A stretch of 64,000 nt of DNA, from positions 6,041,501 to 6,105,500 of the forward strand of contig NZ_FSRB01000001.1 in NCBI RefSeq assembly GCF_900129635.1, given 5' to 3'. The position numbers and the translations under genes are program-made. Positions 37,219 to 46,341 of this stretch are shown here, one piece after another; the first letter of the stretch is position 1, and each line of letters starts with the position of its first letter. Under the pieces are notes generated by a model. It was not told the DNA's origin, ran no database searches, and was given only the letters and a program-made list of their open reading frames with translations. The stretch comes from Singulisphaera sp. GP187. Lineage in GTDB: Bacteria; Planctomycetota; Planctomycetia; Isosphaerales; Isosphaeraceae.

Positions 37219-38076
37219 TTAACGGAGCAACTCGTCGATGACCATGGCGACGCCATCGTTGTCGTGGTCGCCGGTGATGTGATCGGCCGCGGCAAGAACG
37301 TCGGCCGGGGCATGCCCCATGGCAACGCCGAGGCCCGCTCCCTGGAGCATCGGCACGTCGTTGGCATCGTCGCCGATGGCGCAGATCTCCGCGGGCGAAA
37401 CGTCCCAGAGCTCAGCCAGGTGAAGGAGTGCAGACCACTTGCTCGCCTCGTGATGGAGGACTTCGCACATCGTCCCCGCGTACCGGGGACTCTTCTGGAC
37501 GAAGGTCCGCACCCGGCCGGAAAGTCGGGCCATGATAATATTCTTGAATATGAGCATGTCTGTGCGTGCGCCGATTGTGCAGATATGGTAGTGCCCTCCC
37601 CCGTCGATCCGTTCGGACCAATCGGGGTTGACCTCGCCATGGCCCCGGTTCTGGGTCAGGTAGTCGTCATAGAGGGGGCGGCCTGTCGGGTCGCGCGTCA
37701 CCAGGAAGTCGAGGCCCTCGGGCGGCCGGTCGGTGAATGAGAGCGGCCACTCGTCGTGGACGTGGAAGAGGTCGAGCAATTCGGCGAGCAGGTCGGGCTC
37801 GAAGTCGGCCCGCCAGAGGGTGCGGTGGTTGCCTGGGTCCTTGACGAGCGCTCCCGAGTTGCAGACCAAGGGGGCGTCGAGCCCGAGTTGCTCGGCGATC
37901 GGCCGGGCGCGGCGATAGCGCCTGCCGGTGCAAAGGACGGGCCGGATCCCCGCCCTGGCCGCCTTCGCGACGGCGGCGATGGTGCTGGGACGCAACGTCC
38001 CTGCTCGGTCGAGCAACGTCCCGTCCACGTCGAGCGCCAGGATCCGATAGGTCGAGCCGTTGACTGTTCGCAACAA
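37219..38076 (-). CDS. HAD superfamily (Cof-type) phosphatase
   Basis: About 285 residues. TTG 38076 with GGAGG 6 bases before it is the likely start; the frame stays open to 38148. Motif I is ILALDVDGTLLDR (nucleophile and acid Asp), motif II is VLCTGRRY, then SKWSALLHLAELW gives the motif III Lys, and AICAIGDDANDVPML motif IV. The cap between is of the Cof C2B type, where sugar phosphates or flavin nucleotides are bound. Specificity unknown. 114 bases from the Nudix gene on the same strand; possibly co-transcribed. Confidence 0.85.
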   Translation of the reverse strand: MLRTVNGSTYRILALDVDGTLLDRAGTLRPSTIAAVAKAARAGIRPVLCTGRRYRRARPIAEQLGLDAPLVCNSGALVKDPGNHRTLWRADFEPDLLAELLDLFHVHDEWPLSFTDRPPEGLDFLVTRDPTGRPLYDDYLTQNRGHGEVNPDWSERIDGGGHYHICTIGARTDMLIFKNIIMARLSGRVRTFVQKSPRYAGTMCEVLHHEASKWSALLHLAELWDVSPAEICAIGDDANDVPMLQGAGLGVAMGHAPADVLAAADHITGDHDNDGVAMVIDELLR

Positions 38077-38338
38077 GATGATCCTCCAGGTGTGGCGTCC
38101 CGCATTGCCGAGGAGGCTATCGTACCGGGACCGCGGGACTGCCGGCAAATCCTCCCCGTGGCCTCGGGTCGACGATCGAGTCCGGAAAGCGCCGAAAGGT
38201 TGACCTGTTGGTCAAGCTCGCCCGCTTGGGATAAGATCGAGACCGGGAGACCGTGGCCTTCGACTCGGGGTGGAATCGCCAGCCGGTTGCCTCGTTTCGC
38301 GTGTCATCATCGGCTTGAATTCAGGAGTTTTATCGACG

Positions 38339-39370
38339 ATGCCCCGTTCCCACGCGTTGACGCTCTGGGCCTTGATCCCTGTGCTCGGGCTCTCGGGCTG
38401 CGAGTCGGACACGTTCATGCCGCCCCCCAATCCTGAGTTGACGGCCCCGGCGCCGCCGCCGCCAGTTCGGGTCGTCGAGATGATTTTGCCCACGAATAGC
38501 ACCCCCGACCAGAATGCCTTGGCCCAGTATCTTCGGCTCGTTGCCTCGCGCGAAAAGACGAGCTACCGGACGTCGGCTCCCGAGCCGAACGATCCACCGC
38601 GGCGCCAGGCCGACCTGATCCGCAAGGCCGCCGAACGAGGAGCCACGGTCCTGATCGTGCAACCGGCTCAGGATGCCGAAGTGACCAAGGCGCTCCACGA
38701 GGTCCGCGCTCAAGGCGTCTCGTCGGTGCTTCTGGCCGAGCCGCTTTCCGAAGCGGGGACGGGGAAGCCGTTCCCGATCGTCGAGCCGGCCCCTTATTCC
38801 GACGCGGCGGGAAAAATCATCGAGACGGCGGTGGAGGCCGCGAAGACCGTCAAGCTGCCCGCTGACGGGACGGCGGTCATCCTGACCGTGCTCAAGCCCG
38901 ACGCCGATCTCAAGGCCGGCGCGGAAGCACTCGCCGCCGCGCTCAAGAAGGCGGGCGTCGCGCACTCCGAGCCACTCACGTATGACGGCACCCTTGAGGG
39001 GGCCAAGTCCGCGCTCAACACGCGGCTCGAAGCGGATCCGAAACTGGCGATCGTGCTCATCGGTGAGCAAGTCGGCTTGACCGGCGCGCTCGATGTCAGG
39101 AGCAAGCTGAAGGGCAAGCGACCGATCGTGGTGGCCGGCTACGTCCCGAGCGATCCGCCGATCAGCGAGATGCTCTCCATGCAAACGGCCGCGATGGCGG
39201 TCCGCAACATCCCCCAACTCGCGCGTCAGGCGTTCAAAACGGCCCTCCAGGTGGCGGAGGGAGACGCGGTCCCCGATCGGACCGCGGTCCCCGACGATGT
39301 TCGCCGCTTCGCTTCGGCGTATGTCGACACTCCTCCCGACCCGATGGAGGGACTCCCCAAGTCCGACTGA
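38339..39370 (+). CDS. Lipoprotein, periplasmic sugar-binding-protein-like
   Basis: 343 residues from ATG 38339. A lipobox VLGLSGC follows a short hydrophobic core, then a Pro-rich linker. The rest has the two-lobe pattern of type I periplasmic binding proteins (RbsB/LacI-like): DLIRKAAERGATVLIVQPAQD, LHEVRAQGVSSVLL, LAIVLIGEQVG and KRPIVVAGYVPSD are alternating helix-strand units. No ABC transporter genes are nearby, so it may be a sensor or an orphan binding component. The ligand is not predictable. Confidence 0.72.
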   Translation: MPRSHALTLWALIPVLGLSGCESDTFMPPPNPELTAPAPPPPVRVVEMILPTNSTPDQNALAQYLRLVASREKTSYRTSAPEPNDPPRRQADLIRKAAERGATVLIVQPAQDAEVTKALHEVRAQGVSSVLLAEPLSEAGTGKPFPIVEPAPYSDAAGKIIETAVEAAKTVKLPADGTAVILTVLKPDADLKAGAEALAAALKKAGVAHSEPLTYDGTLEGAKSALNTRLEADPKLAIVLIGEQVGLTGALDVRSKLKGKRPIVVAGYVPSDPPISEMLSMQTAAMAVRNIPQLARQAFKTALQVAEGDAVPDRTAVPDDVRRFASAYVDTPPDPMEGLPKSD

Positions 39371-39393
39371 GTGAGCCAGCCGGTCGATCAGGA

Positions 39394-40704
39394 TCAGTGG
39401 GCCCCGTAAGCGGCGCCGGCGGCGCGGCGACCTCGGACGCTCTCGGGGAAGAGCGATTCTTGGTTGAGCGTGCCGTCGGTCAGGAACGGGATCGGCAGGT
39501 ACTCGGTTTCCCGAGTCAGGTGCGGGTGAGCGCGAAGCTCCTCCTCGAGCGGAGGTGACACCCAGAGGGTGCTCAGCTCGAGCGTGTTCGGGATCACGAC
39601 CATCCGCGCCTCCGACGGATCGATCCGCCAGCACGTCTGGAGCGCGGCCTCGAAGACCTCGCGATCGCTGGGCAGCGTGATCGGGATCCGGGCCCGCTCC
39701 AGGCAGCAGGAGGTCAGGACGTTGATCCGGAACGATCGCTCCTCCAGCTTCGAGACCAGCCGCTCGGTCGTCAGGTCGGCAAAGCCGACGCCGACGATGT
39801 TGCCGTGGCTCTCCTCCGAAACGTCGAGCACGACCATCCGCGTCACGACCGGGCGCTCGAAGTCGTTCTGGGTCTCGATCATCAAGCGGCCGGTGACGTT
39901 CGGGTCGATCCCGGCCCCCGAGTAGTTCTTGCCAAGCTCGCCGATGACCAGCACATCGATCTGGTCGAACGGTAGCCGGGCCATCAGCTCGCGGGCCCGC
40001 TTGAGCAAGTTGGGTTCGACGTCGAAGATCGTATCAGGTTCAAGCGGCACGATCTCGGCCGGCACGTCCTCGGCGTTCTCGAGAATCGCCAGGCCGAGCG
40101 CGAACTTCATGTTGGCGATGAGGTGCCGCCCGACGGCCGGCAGCACTTCCTTCATCCCGCGCAGTCCGAGCTTATGAATCTGCTCGGCCCCGTCGCGCTT
40201 GCCCAGGCCGATGACCATCATCTTGAGGATGCCCGACTCGTGGGCGGCGTGGAAGTCGGTATGCGGCTTGACCCGGTTCAAGAGCACGATGCCGTCGGCG
40301 CCATGGGCGTTCTTGTCGAAGTAGATCGGCAGGCCGATCGGGCTGGTGCCGACGACGACGGTGTCCATGTCGGTGCGGACCTCGACCCCCATCGTCTCGG
40401 GCGTGATCTGGTATTCGGCGAGGAGCTGGCGCTGGCCTTCCGGAGTGGCGCCGCCATGGCTGCCCATGGCCGCGACGATGAACGGTCGGAATCCCAACTC
40501 CTTGAGCGTGTCGACCGTCGCCCGCGCAATCGTGGGGATAACGGTGATCCCTCGGCTGCCCACCCCGACCGCGATCGTTCCACCCGGCTTGACCCGCTCG
40601 CGGATCTTGCTCTCCAGAATGAGTCGACGGACGGTCCCCGCCACGTCGTCCAGGCGAGGCTGGGGCACGGACTGTCGAACACGCGCCAGCGGTGGAAATG
40701 ACAT
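39394..40704 (-). CDS. Lactate racemase-like (LarA/DUF2088) domain protein
   Basis: 436 residues from ATG 40704. The front has GGTIAVGVGSRGI and GFRPFIVAAMGSHGGATPEGQRQLL (~residues 75-99), the nucleotide/cofactor-loop segment of the LarA superfamily. NRVKPHTDFHAAHESGILKMMVIGLGKRDGAEQIHKLG (~156-193) contains the conserved His and Lys residues that in LarA hold the nickel-pincer cofactor. Lar cofactor genes (larB, larC, larE) are absent from the window, so activity on lactate cannot be assumed. Related DUF2088 proteins include other 2-hydroxyacid isomerases. Divergent from cbiG. Confidence 0.75.
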   Translation of the reverse strand: MSFPPLARVRQSVPQPRLDDVAGTVRRLILESKIRERVKPGGTIAVGVGSRGITVIPTIARATVDTLKELGFRPFIVAAMGSHGGATPEGQRQLLAEYQITPETMGVEVRTDMDTVVVGTSPIGLPIYFDKNAHGADGIVLLNRVKPHTDFHAAHESGILKMMVIGLGKRDGAEQIHKLGLRGMKEVLPAVGRHLIANMKFALGLAILENAEDVPAEIVPLEPDTIFDVEPNLLKRARELMARLPFDQIDVLVIGELGKNYSGAGIDPNVTGRLMIETQNDFERPVVTRMVVLDVSEESHGNIVGVGFADLTTERLVSKLEERSFRINVLTSCCLERARIPITLPSDREVFEAALQTCWRIDPSEARMVVIPNTLELSTLWVSPPLEEELRAHPHLTRETEYLPIPFLTDGTLNQESLFPESVRGRRAAGAAYGAH

Positions 40705-40867
40705 CCGAGGCAATCCTCTGTTATGATGGTCGAGATTCAAAAAAAGCCGGTTTTGAAGGCGAGTCAAGACTCGCAATCTCGGACTCCCCTCTTAGACTAA
40801 GGATACGCGTCGTGGTCGTCAAATCGAAGCCAGACGCCGCCTTCGGCCCCAACCGCCTGACACTCTC

Positions 40868-42025
40868 ATGAGTACGGCGATCCTGATTCTGACGCGTGAG
40901 GGCCTTGCCCTGGCCCGCCGCCTCCGCGACGCTTGCCCGGAAGGGATCGCCATCTTCGGCCCTTCGTGCGTCGTTGGCGCGTGTGGCGGTTCCGTCTCCC
41001 GCGCGGACGAGGCCATCGCGATCGGTGATACCGCCCCTCTCTTCGCCACGGCGGAGCCGGGTGTCTTTGGCTGGCTCGGTCCGCTCCGCCTGGTCTTTCC
41101 CACGATCTGGGAGCGGCATGATTCGATCGTCGCGGTCATGGCCCTGGGAATCGTCGTCCGGCTCGCCGGTCCGCTCGCCCGGGACAAACGCCTCGATCCG
41201 GCCGTGGTGGTGGTCGATGACGCAGGTCGGTTCGCCATCAGCGTCCTCGGGGGGCACGGCGCGGGGGCCAACGCGCTGACGCGCCGGGTCGCCGAGGTCC
41301 TGGGGGCCCAGCCGGTCGTGACCACCGCGAGCGAGGCCCGCGGGCTCCCGGCGGTCGACCAGGTGGGCCGCGACCAAGGATGGACGATCGAGCGGACCGA
41401 GAACCTGACGCGGGTCGCCGCCGCGGTCGTCCGTCACGAGACGGTGGCGGTCTGGCAGGATGCCGGCTCCCTCGATTGGTGGCGTCCGTTCGGCCCCTGG
41501 CCAAGCCACTTCCACCGGCTCCGTTCCTGGGACGAGCTGCCCGGGTTGCGGGCCTCGGCCTTACTGGTGATCAGCGACCGGCTCGAACCCGAGAACCTGC
41601 CCGAGGAACAGACGCTCGTCTATCGGCCCCCGACCTTGGTGGCGGGGATTGGCTGTCGCCGGGGCGTCTCGCTCGAGACGATTGCGGCCTGGACCGAGTC
41701 GGTACTCACCGCGCACGGCCTCGCGGCGGGCAGCCTCGCGGCCTTGGCCACCGTCACGCTGAAGGTCGACGAGCCCGGCCTGCTCGCGTTTGCCGCGGTG
41801 CGCCAGCTCCCGCTCGTCGCTTTCCCCCCTGCCCAACTGGCCGACCAACCCGGGATCGAAACCCCCAGCGAACGGGTCCGATCGAAGATCGGCATCCCGG
41901 CCGTGGCCGAACCTTCCGCCTTGCGGGCCTCGGGCGCATCGCGCCTTCTGGTCACCAAGCAGAAAGGCCCCGGGGTCACGGTGGCCCTGGCCCGTAAGCC
42001 CGCTCCCGAGTCGCAGGCCAACTGA
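40868..42025 (+). CDS. cbiG: Cobalt-precorrin 5A hydrolase CbiG
   Basis: 385 residues. The N-terminal domain has the CbiG pattern WERHDSIVAVMALGIVVRLAGPLARDKRLDPAVVVVDDAGRFAISVLGGHGAGANALTRRVA, followed by a variable mid-domain. The C-terminal CbiG domain starts LVAGIGCRRGVSLETI (~residues 257-272) and continues to KLxxxGxPAVAEPSAL. It opens the delta-lactone of cobalt-precorrin-5A in the anaerobic B12 pathway, releasing acetaldehyde. No other cobalamin synthesis gene is near; a BtuF-like protein lies 14 kb away. No cobalamin riboswitch was recognised upstream. Confidence 0.88.
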   Translation: MSTAILILTREGLALARRLRDACPEGIAIFGPSCVVGACGGSVSRADEAIAIGDTAPLFATAEPGVFGWLGPLRLVFPTIWERHDSIVAVMALGIVVRLAGPLARDKRLDPAVVVVDDAGRFAISVLGGHGAGANALTRRVAEVLGAQPVVTTASEARGLPAVDQVGRDQGWTIERTENLTRVAAAVVRHETVAVWQDAGSLDWWRPFGPWPSHFHRLRSWDELPGLRASALLVISDRLEPENLPEEQTLVYRPPTLVAGIGCRRGVSLETIAAWTESVLTAHGLAAGSLAALATVTLKVDEPGLLAFAAVRQLPLVAFPPAQLADQPGIETPSERVRSKIGIPAVAEPSALRASGASRLLVTKQKGPGVTVALARKPAPESQAN

Positions 42026-42044
42026 GTGTGCTGGCTCTGACGCT

Positions 42045-42452
42045 TCAAGGAGCCCCGAACGCCGGCGCGTAGACGCCGATCGACGGCAGAGGCGCCATCG
42101 ATCCGGCCGAGTACGGCACGGCCCACGTCTGATAGTTCGCCGCGCCGTAGACATAGCCGGGGGCGACGATCCCGGGCCGCCAGAGGCCGACCCCGTACCG
42201 TCCCGCGATCAATCCGGAGGGGGGATAACCATAGCCGTAGCCCACGCCGAACGGCGAGGCGAACTCGGAGTAAGTGCGGGGAACGCGGTAACTGGCGGTG
42301 CCGTAGCTCGTACCGTAGAAGCCGGGAGCTTCAAAAAAACCATTGACTCGGATCGGAGCCGACACGCCGACCACCGGGGCCTGAGCGTGCGTTGAACCCG
42401 GAGTCAGTGTCATCGCGGAACCGACGATTGCCACCCAGAGCCATTCGCGCAT
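42045..42452 (-). CDS. Small secreted Gly/Tyr-rich protein
   Basis: 135 residues from ATG 42452. A signal peptide (MREWLW front, core to ~residue 18, cleavage after THA/AQA near 24) is followed by a low-complexity chain rich in Gly, Tyr, Pro and Ala with repeated GYGYG and YG pairs. No cysteine, catalytic or binding motif. Composition resembles fibrous or surface-coat proteins. It lies 194 bases downstream of a second gene of the same style on the same strand. Function unknown. Confidence 0.72.
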   Translation of the reverse strand: MREWLWVAIVGSAMTLTPGSTHAQAPVVGVSAPIRVNGFFEAPGFYGTSYGTASYRVPRTYSEFASPFGVGYGYGYPPSGLIAGRYGVGLWRPGIVAPGYVYGAANYQTWAVPYSAGSMAPLPSIGVYAPAFGAP

Positions 42453-42646
42453 GATTCTCTTTCCCTTCACTTCGATTCCGGCCACGTCGGAACGGCCAGC
42501 GCCTCATTCGCTCCACCCGCAAGTGTACGGCCTACCCGGGGGCCGTGCGGACCCATTCGTATAAAAAATCAGAAAGAAAGGCGAAGGGAGCGCGCTCTCC
42601 CTTCGCGGCCTGATCGTCCCGAAACTTCGCCGTTCAGGTCGGGCGA

Positions 42647-43099
42647 TCACCAGCGATAAAATCGACCACCACGCCAGCCGCCGTACCCCCTGCCTCCCCA
42701 CATCGAGTAGGGGCGAATGCCGCCGTATCCATAGCCGTAGCTTCGGTAGAACGGGACGACCGGCGAAACGACGCCTGAATAGAACGAGGTCGTTCCGGGC
42801 GCGACGTAGCCGGAGTAGCCCGAGCTGTACGTCGTCGTGCCGACCAACGGTGCGGCATAGCCGATCCCAGGCGCGGCATAGTACGAGGAATAGCCCGTCG
42901 CTCCGTACGCGCTGGGGCCGTACGCGCCACCGTACGGATAACCGTAACTGTAACCGTAACTGGGATAATAATAAGGTGTCCCAATCGAGAACCCGCCCGA
43001 GTAGGGATTGCCAATCGACAGCGAGAACTGGGCCTGCGAGTCGGTCGCATAGCCGAGTACGATGCCGCCCGCCAGGACCAAGCCGAAAAGACGGTGCAT
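42647..43099 (-). CDS. Small secreted Gly/Tyr/Ser-rich protein
   Basis: 150 residues from ATG 43099 with GGAGGTC 10-11 bases upstream. Signal peptide with cleavage near DSQA/Q (about residue 23). The mature part is made of YG, GY, SYG and YSSYY repeats and ends in GGRGYGGWRGGRFYRW, a basic aromatic tail. It is 29% or more Gly+Tyr by eye, with no cysteine. Paired with the gene at 42045, probably in one unit. Such chains can form adhesive or elastic surface material; this is inference. Confidence 0.75.
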   Translation of the reverse strand: MHRLFGLVLAGGIVLGYATDSQAQFSLSIGNPYSGGFSIGTPYYYPSYGYSYGYPYGGAYGPSAYGATGYSSYYAAPGIGYAAPLVGTTTYSSGYSGYVAPGTTSFYSGVVSPVVPFYRSYGYGYGGIRPYSMWGGRGYGGWRGGRFYRW

Positions 43100-43237
43100 T
43101 GAGACCTCCACACTCGTAAGGGAAGAACCCGGGTGCGCTGTCACGATTGTTCTTTTGCGTTCGACCGCGTCAACAATCGTTGTTAAGCAGGTGGACCTGG
43201 TCGTCTTTTGCATTGAATGATGTGTCAGCCCTGAGTG

Positions 43238-43306
43238 CCACGGGTTGGACTCAACCCGTGAGCCAAAAACCTGGGCGATCGCTCACGGGTTGAGTCCAAC
43301 CCGTGG
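43238..43306. repeat. 26-bp perfect inverted repeat (REP-like hairpin)
   Basis: Arms 43238-43263 and 43281-43306 are perfect inverted copies with a 17-base loop. Each arm is also nearly self-complementary around GGACTCAACCCG. It lies between the secreted-protein genes and the Nramp gene. The gap 43100-43645 otherwise contains only the operator-like palindrome near 43555. Confidence 0.75.
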
Positions 43307-43550
43307 CCCCCAGCGTCCTTTGTATCCCAGCGTGAACGCCCATCAAAAAATGAAAGAAAACCGAGACCAACGGCTTCAACTTAGAGCATTGACAGCAGAT
43401 GGCATGCCGATTCGTTTGATAATCCCGACTGGCGAGATAAGAGTGATTGTTTTGGATGCTTCGGTCCCTCTTCATGGGGGCCGACTGGGGAAAATCATGA
43501 TTTTGGAAACCCAAAATTTTAGTTAGCAAAATGCCGAAAAACATTTGGAG

Positions 43551-43582
43551 TTGACCTAAAACATGGTTTATGATGTTTTGGG
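43551..43582 (+). promoter_or_regulatory. TTGACC box and MntR-like palindrome upstream of mntH-usp
   Basis: TTGACC (43551-43556) may be a -35. An imperfect palindrome, CCTAAAACAT-N8-ATGTTTTGGG (43555-43582, 9 of 10 pairs), overlaps it. The AAACAT...ATGTTT half-sites resemble the E. coli MntR box (AAACAT with ATGTTT about 10 bases apart). Repression by a manganese sensor is a reasonable inference for an Nramp gene. Confidence 0.45.
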
Positions 43583-43645
43583 CAGGAAGTTCGCCAGGGA
43601 TGAAATTCTCGTTTTTTTACGCGATACAAATACGAAGGATCCAGG

Positions 43646-45643
43646 ATGATGGCGAACGTAGCGGAGGGGGGAGGCGAGCGCCGGTCGTTGGAGGAGGTGC
43701 ATGGTTCGGTTTCGGTGGCGCAGCGGAATCCATTCAAGCGGCTCTTCGCGTTCATGGGGCCGGCGTACCTGGTGAGTGTGGGATACATGGACCCGGGCAA
43801 CTGGGCGACGGACCTGGAGGGGGGCGCGCGGTTCGGCTATGCGCTGATCTGGGTTCTGTTGATGTCGAACCTGATGGCCGTGCTCTTGCAGACCCTGTCG
43901 GCGCGGCTGGGGGTGGTGACCGGGCATGACCTGGCCCAGGCCTGTCGCGCGGAGTACTCGCGCCGGGTCAACTTCGTGCTCTGGATCCTGGCCGAGGTCG
44001 CGATTGCCGCGACCGACCTGGCGGAGGTTCTGGGGACGATCATCGCCCTGAAGCTGCTCTTCGGCATGCCGCTGCTCTGGGGATGCGCCATCACGGCGTT
44101 CGACACCTTCCTGCTGCTCTGGCTCCAGCGGTTCGGGATGCGGAAGATGGAGGCGATCATCCTGGTCCTGGTGGCGACCATCGGCGCCTGCTTCCTGATC
44201 CAGATCTTCATGGCCCAGCCCGACGCGGGAGCGATCGTCGGCGGTCTTCGTCCCAACCTGCCTCCGGGGGCCCTGTTCGTCGCGATCGGCATCCTCGGGG
44301 CGACGGTCATGCCGCACAACCTCTATCTCCACTCGGCGCTGGTGCAGTCGAGGCAGATCGGCTCGAGCACGGCGAGCAAGGCGGACGCCTGTCGGTTTAA
44401 CCTGATCGATTCGGCGATCGCCTTGAATGCGGCCTTCTTCGTCAACGCCGCGATCCTGATCCTCAGCGCCGCGGTCTTCTTCAAGCGAGGGCTCGAGGTC
44501 GCGAGTATCGAGGAAGCGCACAAGCTCTTGCCGTCGTTCCTCGGTTCCTGGGCGCCGATCCTGTTCGGGATCGCCCTGCTCTGTGCGGGGCAGAGCTCGA
44601 CCTTGACGGGCACGCTGGCCGGCCAGATTGTCATGGAGGGTTACCTCCACCTCCGGATCGCTCCCTGGCTCCGCCGGTTGACGACCCGGTTCATCGCCCT
44701 GACCCCGGCTGTTCTGGTCATTTTCTTCGTCGGCGAAGGCTCGACCCAGCAGTTGCTCGTGCTCAGCCAGGTGATCCTCAGCCTGCAACTTTCGTTCGCG
44801 GTGATCCCGTTGATCCACTTCACCTCGAACCGCAAGAACATGGGGGTGTTCGCCACCCCTTGGTGGGGCAAGATCCTCGCCTGGCTGACGGCCGCGATCA
44901 TCGTCGCCCTCAATGGCAAGCTCGTCTTCGACCAGATCGGTGACTGGGTGGAACTGGCGGCGGCGTCGGGCCGGACGGTCGGTCCGCTCCCGCTCTCCTG
45001 GGTCGTGGGCCTGGCGCTCTACAGCCTGACCGTGGCGGTCATCGGTCTCCTGGTTTGGGTGACGCTCAAGCCCTGGATCCGTCCCTCTCCCGCCTGGACC
45101 CCCGCGCCGACCGTCGAGTTGGACTGGGGCGATATGATTCGCCCCCGGCCCCTGGAGACGATCGGCGTGGCGCTCGAGCACGATCAGGCCGATGCCGAGA
45201 TCCTCAACCGGGCTCTCAGCCTGGCCCGCGCGGGTGAGACCGACCTGGTCTTATTGCATGTGGTCGATACGCCGATGAGCCAGGTCTACGGCGATGACAC
45301 GGCCGATCGCGAAACGGCCGGCGACCTCCGCTATCTCGCCGAAGTCGTCCGGATGCTGGGCGAGCGCGGCTACACGGCCCGCTCGGTCCTTCTGCACGGC
45401 CCCGATCGCGCGGCGCTCCTGGTCCGGCAACTCAAACAGGAGCCGGTCGACCTCCTGGTCGTCGGCTCACACGGCCACGGCCTGGTGCGTGACCTGCTCT
45501 TCGGACAAACTGTCGACAAGGTCCGACACGGTCTCGAGATCCCGATGCTGATCGCTCGACCCGATCGCGGATCGACTTCGTCCGACACCCTCAAACCGAT
45601 CTTTTCCCCGGAATCCGAGCTCGGCCCGACGCCCTCGAATTGA
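43646..45643 (+). CDS. mntH: Nramp-family divalent metal transporter fused to a universal stress protein domain
   Basis: 665 residues. The first ~460 are an Nramp transporter with eleven or so TM helices: DPGNW (residues 49-53) in TM1 and MPHN (~residue 217) in TM6 supply the Asp, Asn and Met ligands for Mn2+/Fe2+. Residues ~500-640 form a UspA-like domain: IGVALEHDQADAEILNRAL at the front, DLLVVGSHGHGL with the G-2x-G-9x-G nucleotide loop region (GLVRDLLFGQTVDKV), and IPMLIAR at the end. The fusion would place a nucleotide- or stress-sensing module on the cytoplasmic side. Proton-coupled manganese uptake is likely. A palindrome upstream suggests metal-dependent control. Confidence 0.9.
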   Translation: MMANVAEGGGERRSLEEVHGSVSVAQRNPFKRLFAFMGPAYLVSVGYMDPGNWATDLEGGARFGYALIWVLLMSNLMAVLLQTLSARLGVVTGHDLAQACRAEYSRRVNFVLWILAEVAIAATDLAEVLGTIIALKLLFGMPLLWGCAITAFDTFLLLWLQRFGMRKMEAIILVLVATIGACFLIQIFMAQPDAGAIVGGLRPNLPPGALFVAIGILGATVMPHNLYLHSALVQSRQIGSSTASKADACRFNLIDSAIALNAAFFVNAAILILSAAVFFKRGLEVASIEEAHKLLPSFLGSWAPILFGIALLCAGQSSTLTGTLAGQIVMEGYLHLRIAPWLRRLTTRFIALTPAVLVIFFVGEGSTQQLLVLSQVILSLQLSFAVIPLIHFTSNRKNMGVFATPWWGKILAWLTAAIIVALNGKLVFDQIGDWVELAAASGRTVGPLPLSWVVGLALYSLTVAVIGLLVWVTLKPWIRPSPAWTPAPTVELDWGDMIRPRPLETIGVALEHDQADAEILNRALSLARAGETDLVLLHVVDTPMSQVYGDDTADRETAGDLRYLAEVVRMLGERGYTARSVLLHGPDRAALLVRQLKQEPVDLLVVGSHGHGLVRDLLFGQTVDKVRHGLEIPMLIARPDRGSTSSDTLKPIFSPESELGPTPSN

Positions 45644-45877
45644 GTTTCGCCATCTTTTTTTTTGTTCACAATGGCTTGCGACGACGTGCGGATTCGTTCG
45701 GACGAGATCGGCGGGTGGGGACTCGCGGCATCATTTTTGTTGAGACCTGGCTTGTTTCTGACGGATACAGGCTGTAAAAAGCGACTTCGTGGATTCTTTG
45801 GGTTGTGCATTCGCCCACGTGTTAAATTCTCCTTTTTGGGATAGCCCGTGGGGATTGGCCTGAATCTCGCAGGGACA

Positions 45878-45897
45878 GTGGATCTTGAGAGATCCAC
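45878..45897 (+). other. Short hairpin in the mntH downstream region
   Basis: An 8-bp stem GTGGATCT/AGATCCAC with loop TGAG lies between mntH and the zinc-ribbon gene. No T-run follows. It is perhaps part of the leader of the gene at 45940. Nothing else is seen in 45644-45939. Confidence 0.3.
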
Positions 45898-45939
45898 CGC
45901 CCTGCCCTGTCAGGGATTTTCTTCCGGTTCGAGGGAGAC

Positions 45940-46341
45940 ATGGTTCAGACTTCATCCCTTGATTTGGCTCCAATGTCGAGTCCCAAGGTCAGTGTTCGCT
46001 GTGGTCGTTGTGGCGATGCAGTTCCCGAAGTCTCGGCGCGAATCGTGATCGAGTCGGGGCCGCTGCAACGCGATCATCCTGTCCTGTCGCTTTGCGCGCA
46101 TTGCTCCGGGTCGCTGGCGCGTTGGTTCGAGCGCCGCGGGCATGGAAGTGGCGGACAAAATGGCTCGAGGGCCGTACGTTCCGGCCATCGTGAACGACGC
46201 TCCGAATCGAGAATGGCGGAGCCCTTTGGGGCGTCGGCCGCCACCGTGGAGGAGATCCTCAGCCCTCGAGTCGTCGTCCTGACACTGCTCTTTGGCGGGT
46301 GCTTGATCGGACTCTTTGCCCTGTTCAACGCACTCCTCTGA
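45940..46341 (+). CDS. Zinc-ribbon-like small protein with C-terminal TM anchor
   Basis: 133 residues, ATG with GAGGGAG just upstream. Two CxxC knuckles, CGRCG (~residue 21-25) and CAHCS (~52-56), are spaced ~30 residues apart as in zinc ribbons. A basic Arg/Gly-rich middle follows, and a single hydrophobic helix close to the C-terminus (VVVLTLLFGGCLIGLFALF) makes it tail-anchored. No known domain beyond the ribbon. Role unknown. Confidence 0.65.
   Translation: MVQTSSLDLAPMSSPKVSVRCGRCGDAVPEVSARIVIESGPLQRDHPVLSLCAHCSGSLARWFERRGHGSGGQNGSRAVRSGHRERRSESRMAEPFGASAATVEEILSPRVVVLTLLFGGCLIGLFALFNALL

Noticed and set aside
40705..40867. Possible cobalamin riboswitch upstream of cbiG
   Set aside because: The gap is only 163 bases and I could not find the conserved B12-box or receptor stems.
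43568..45181. A 537-residue minus-strand open frame
   Set aside because: Antisense of the Nramp gene, composed of Arg, Glu, Asp and Gln repeats without a fold.
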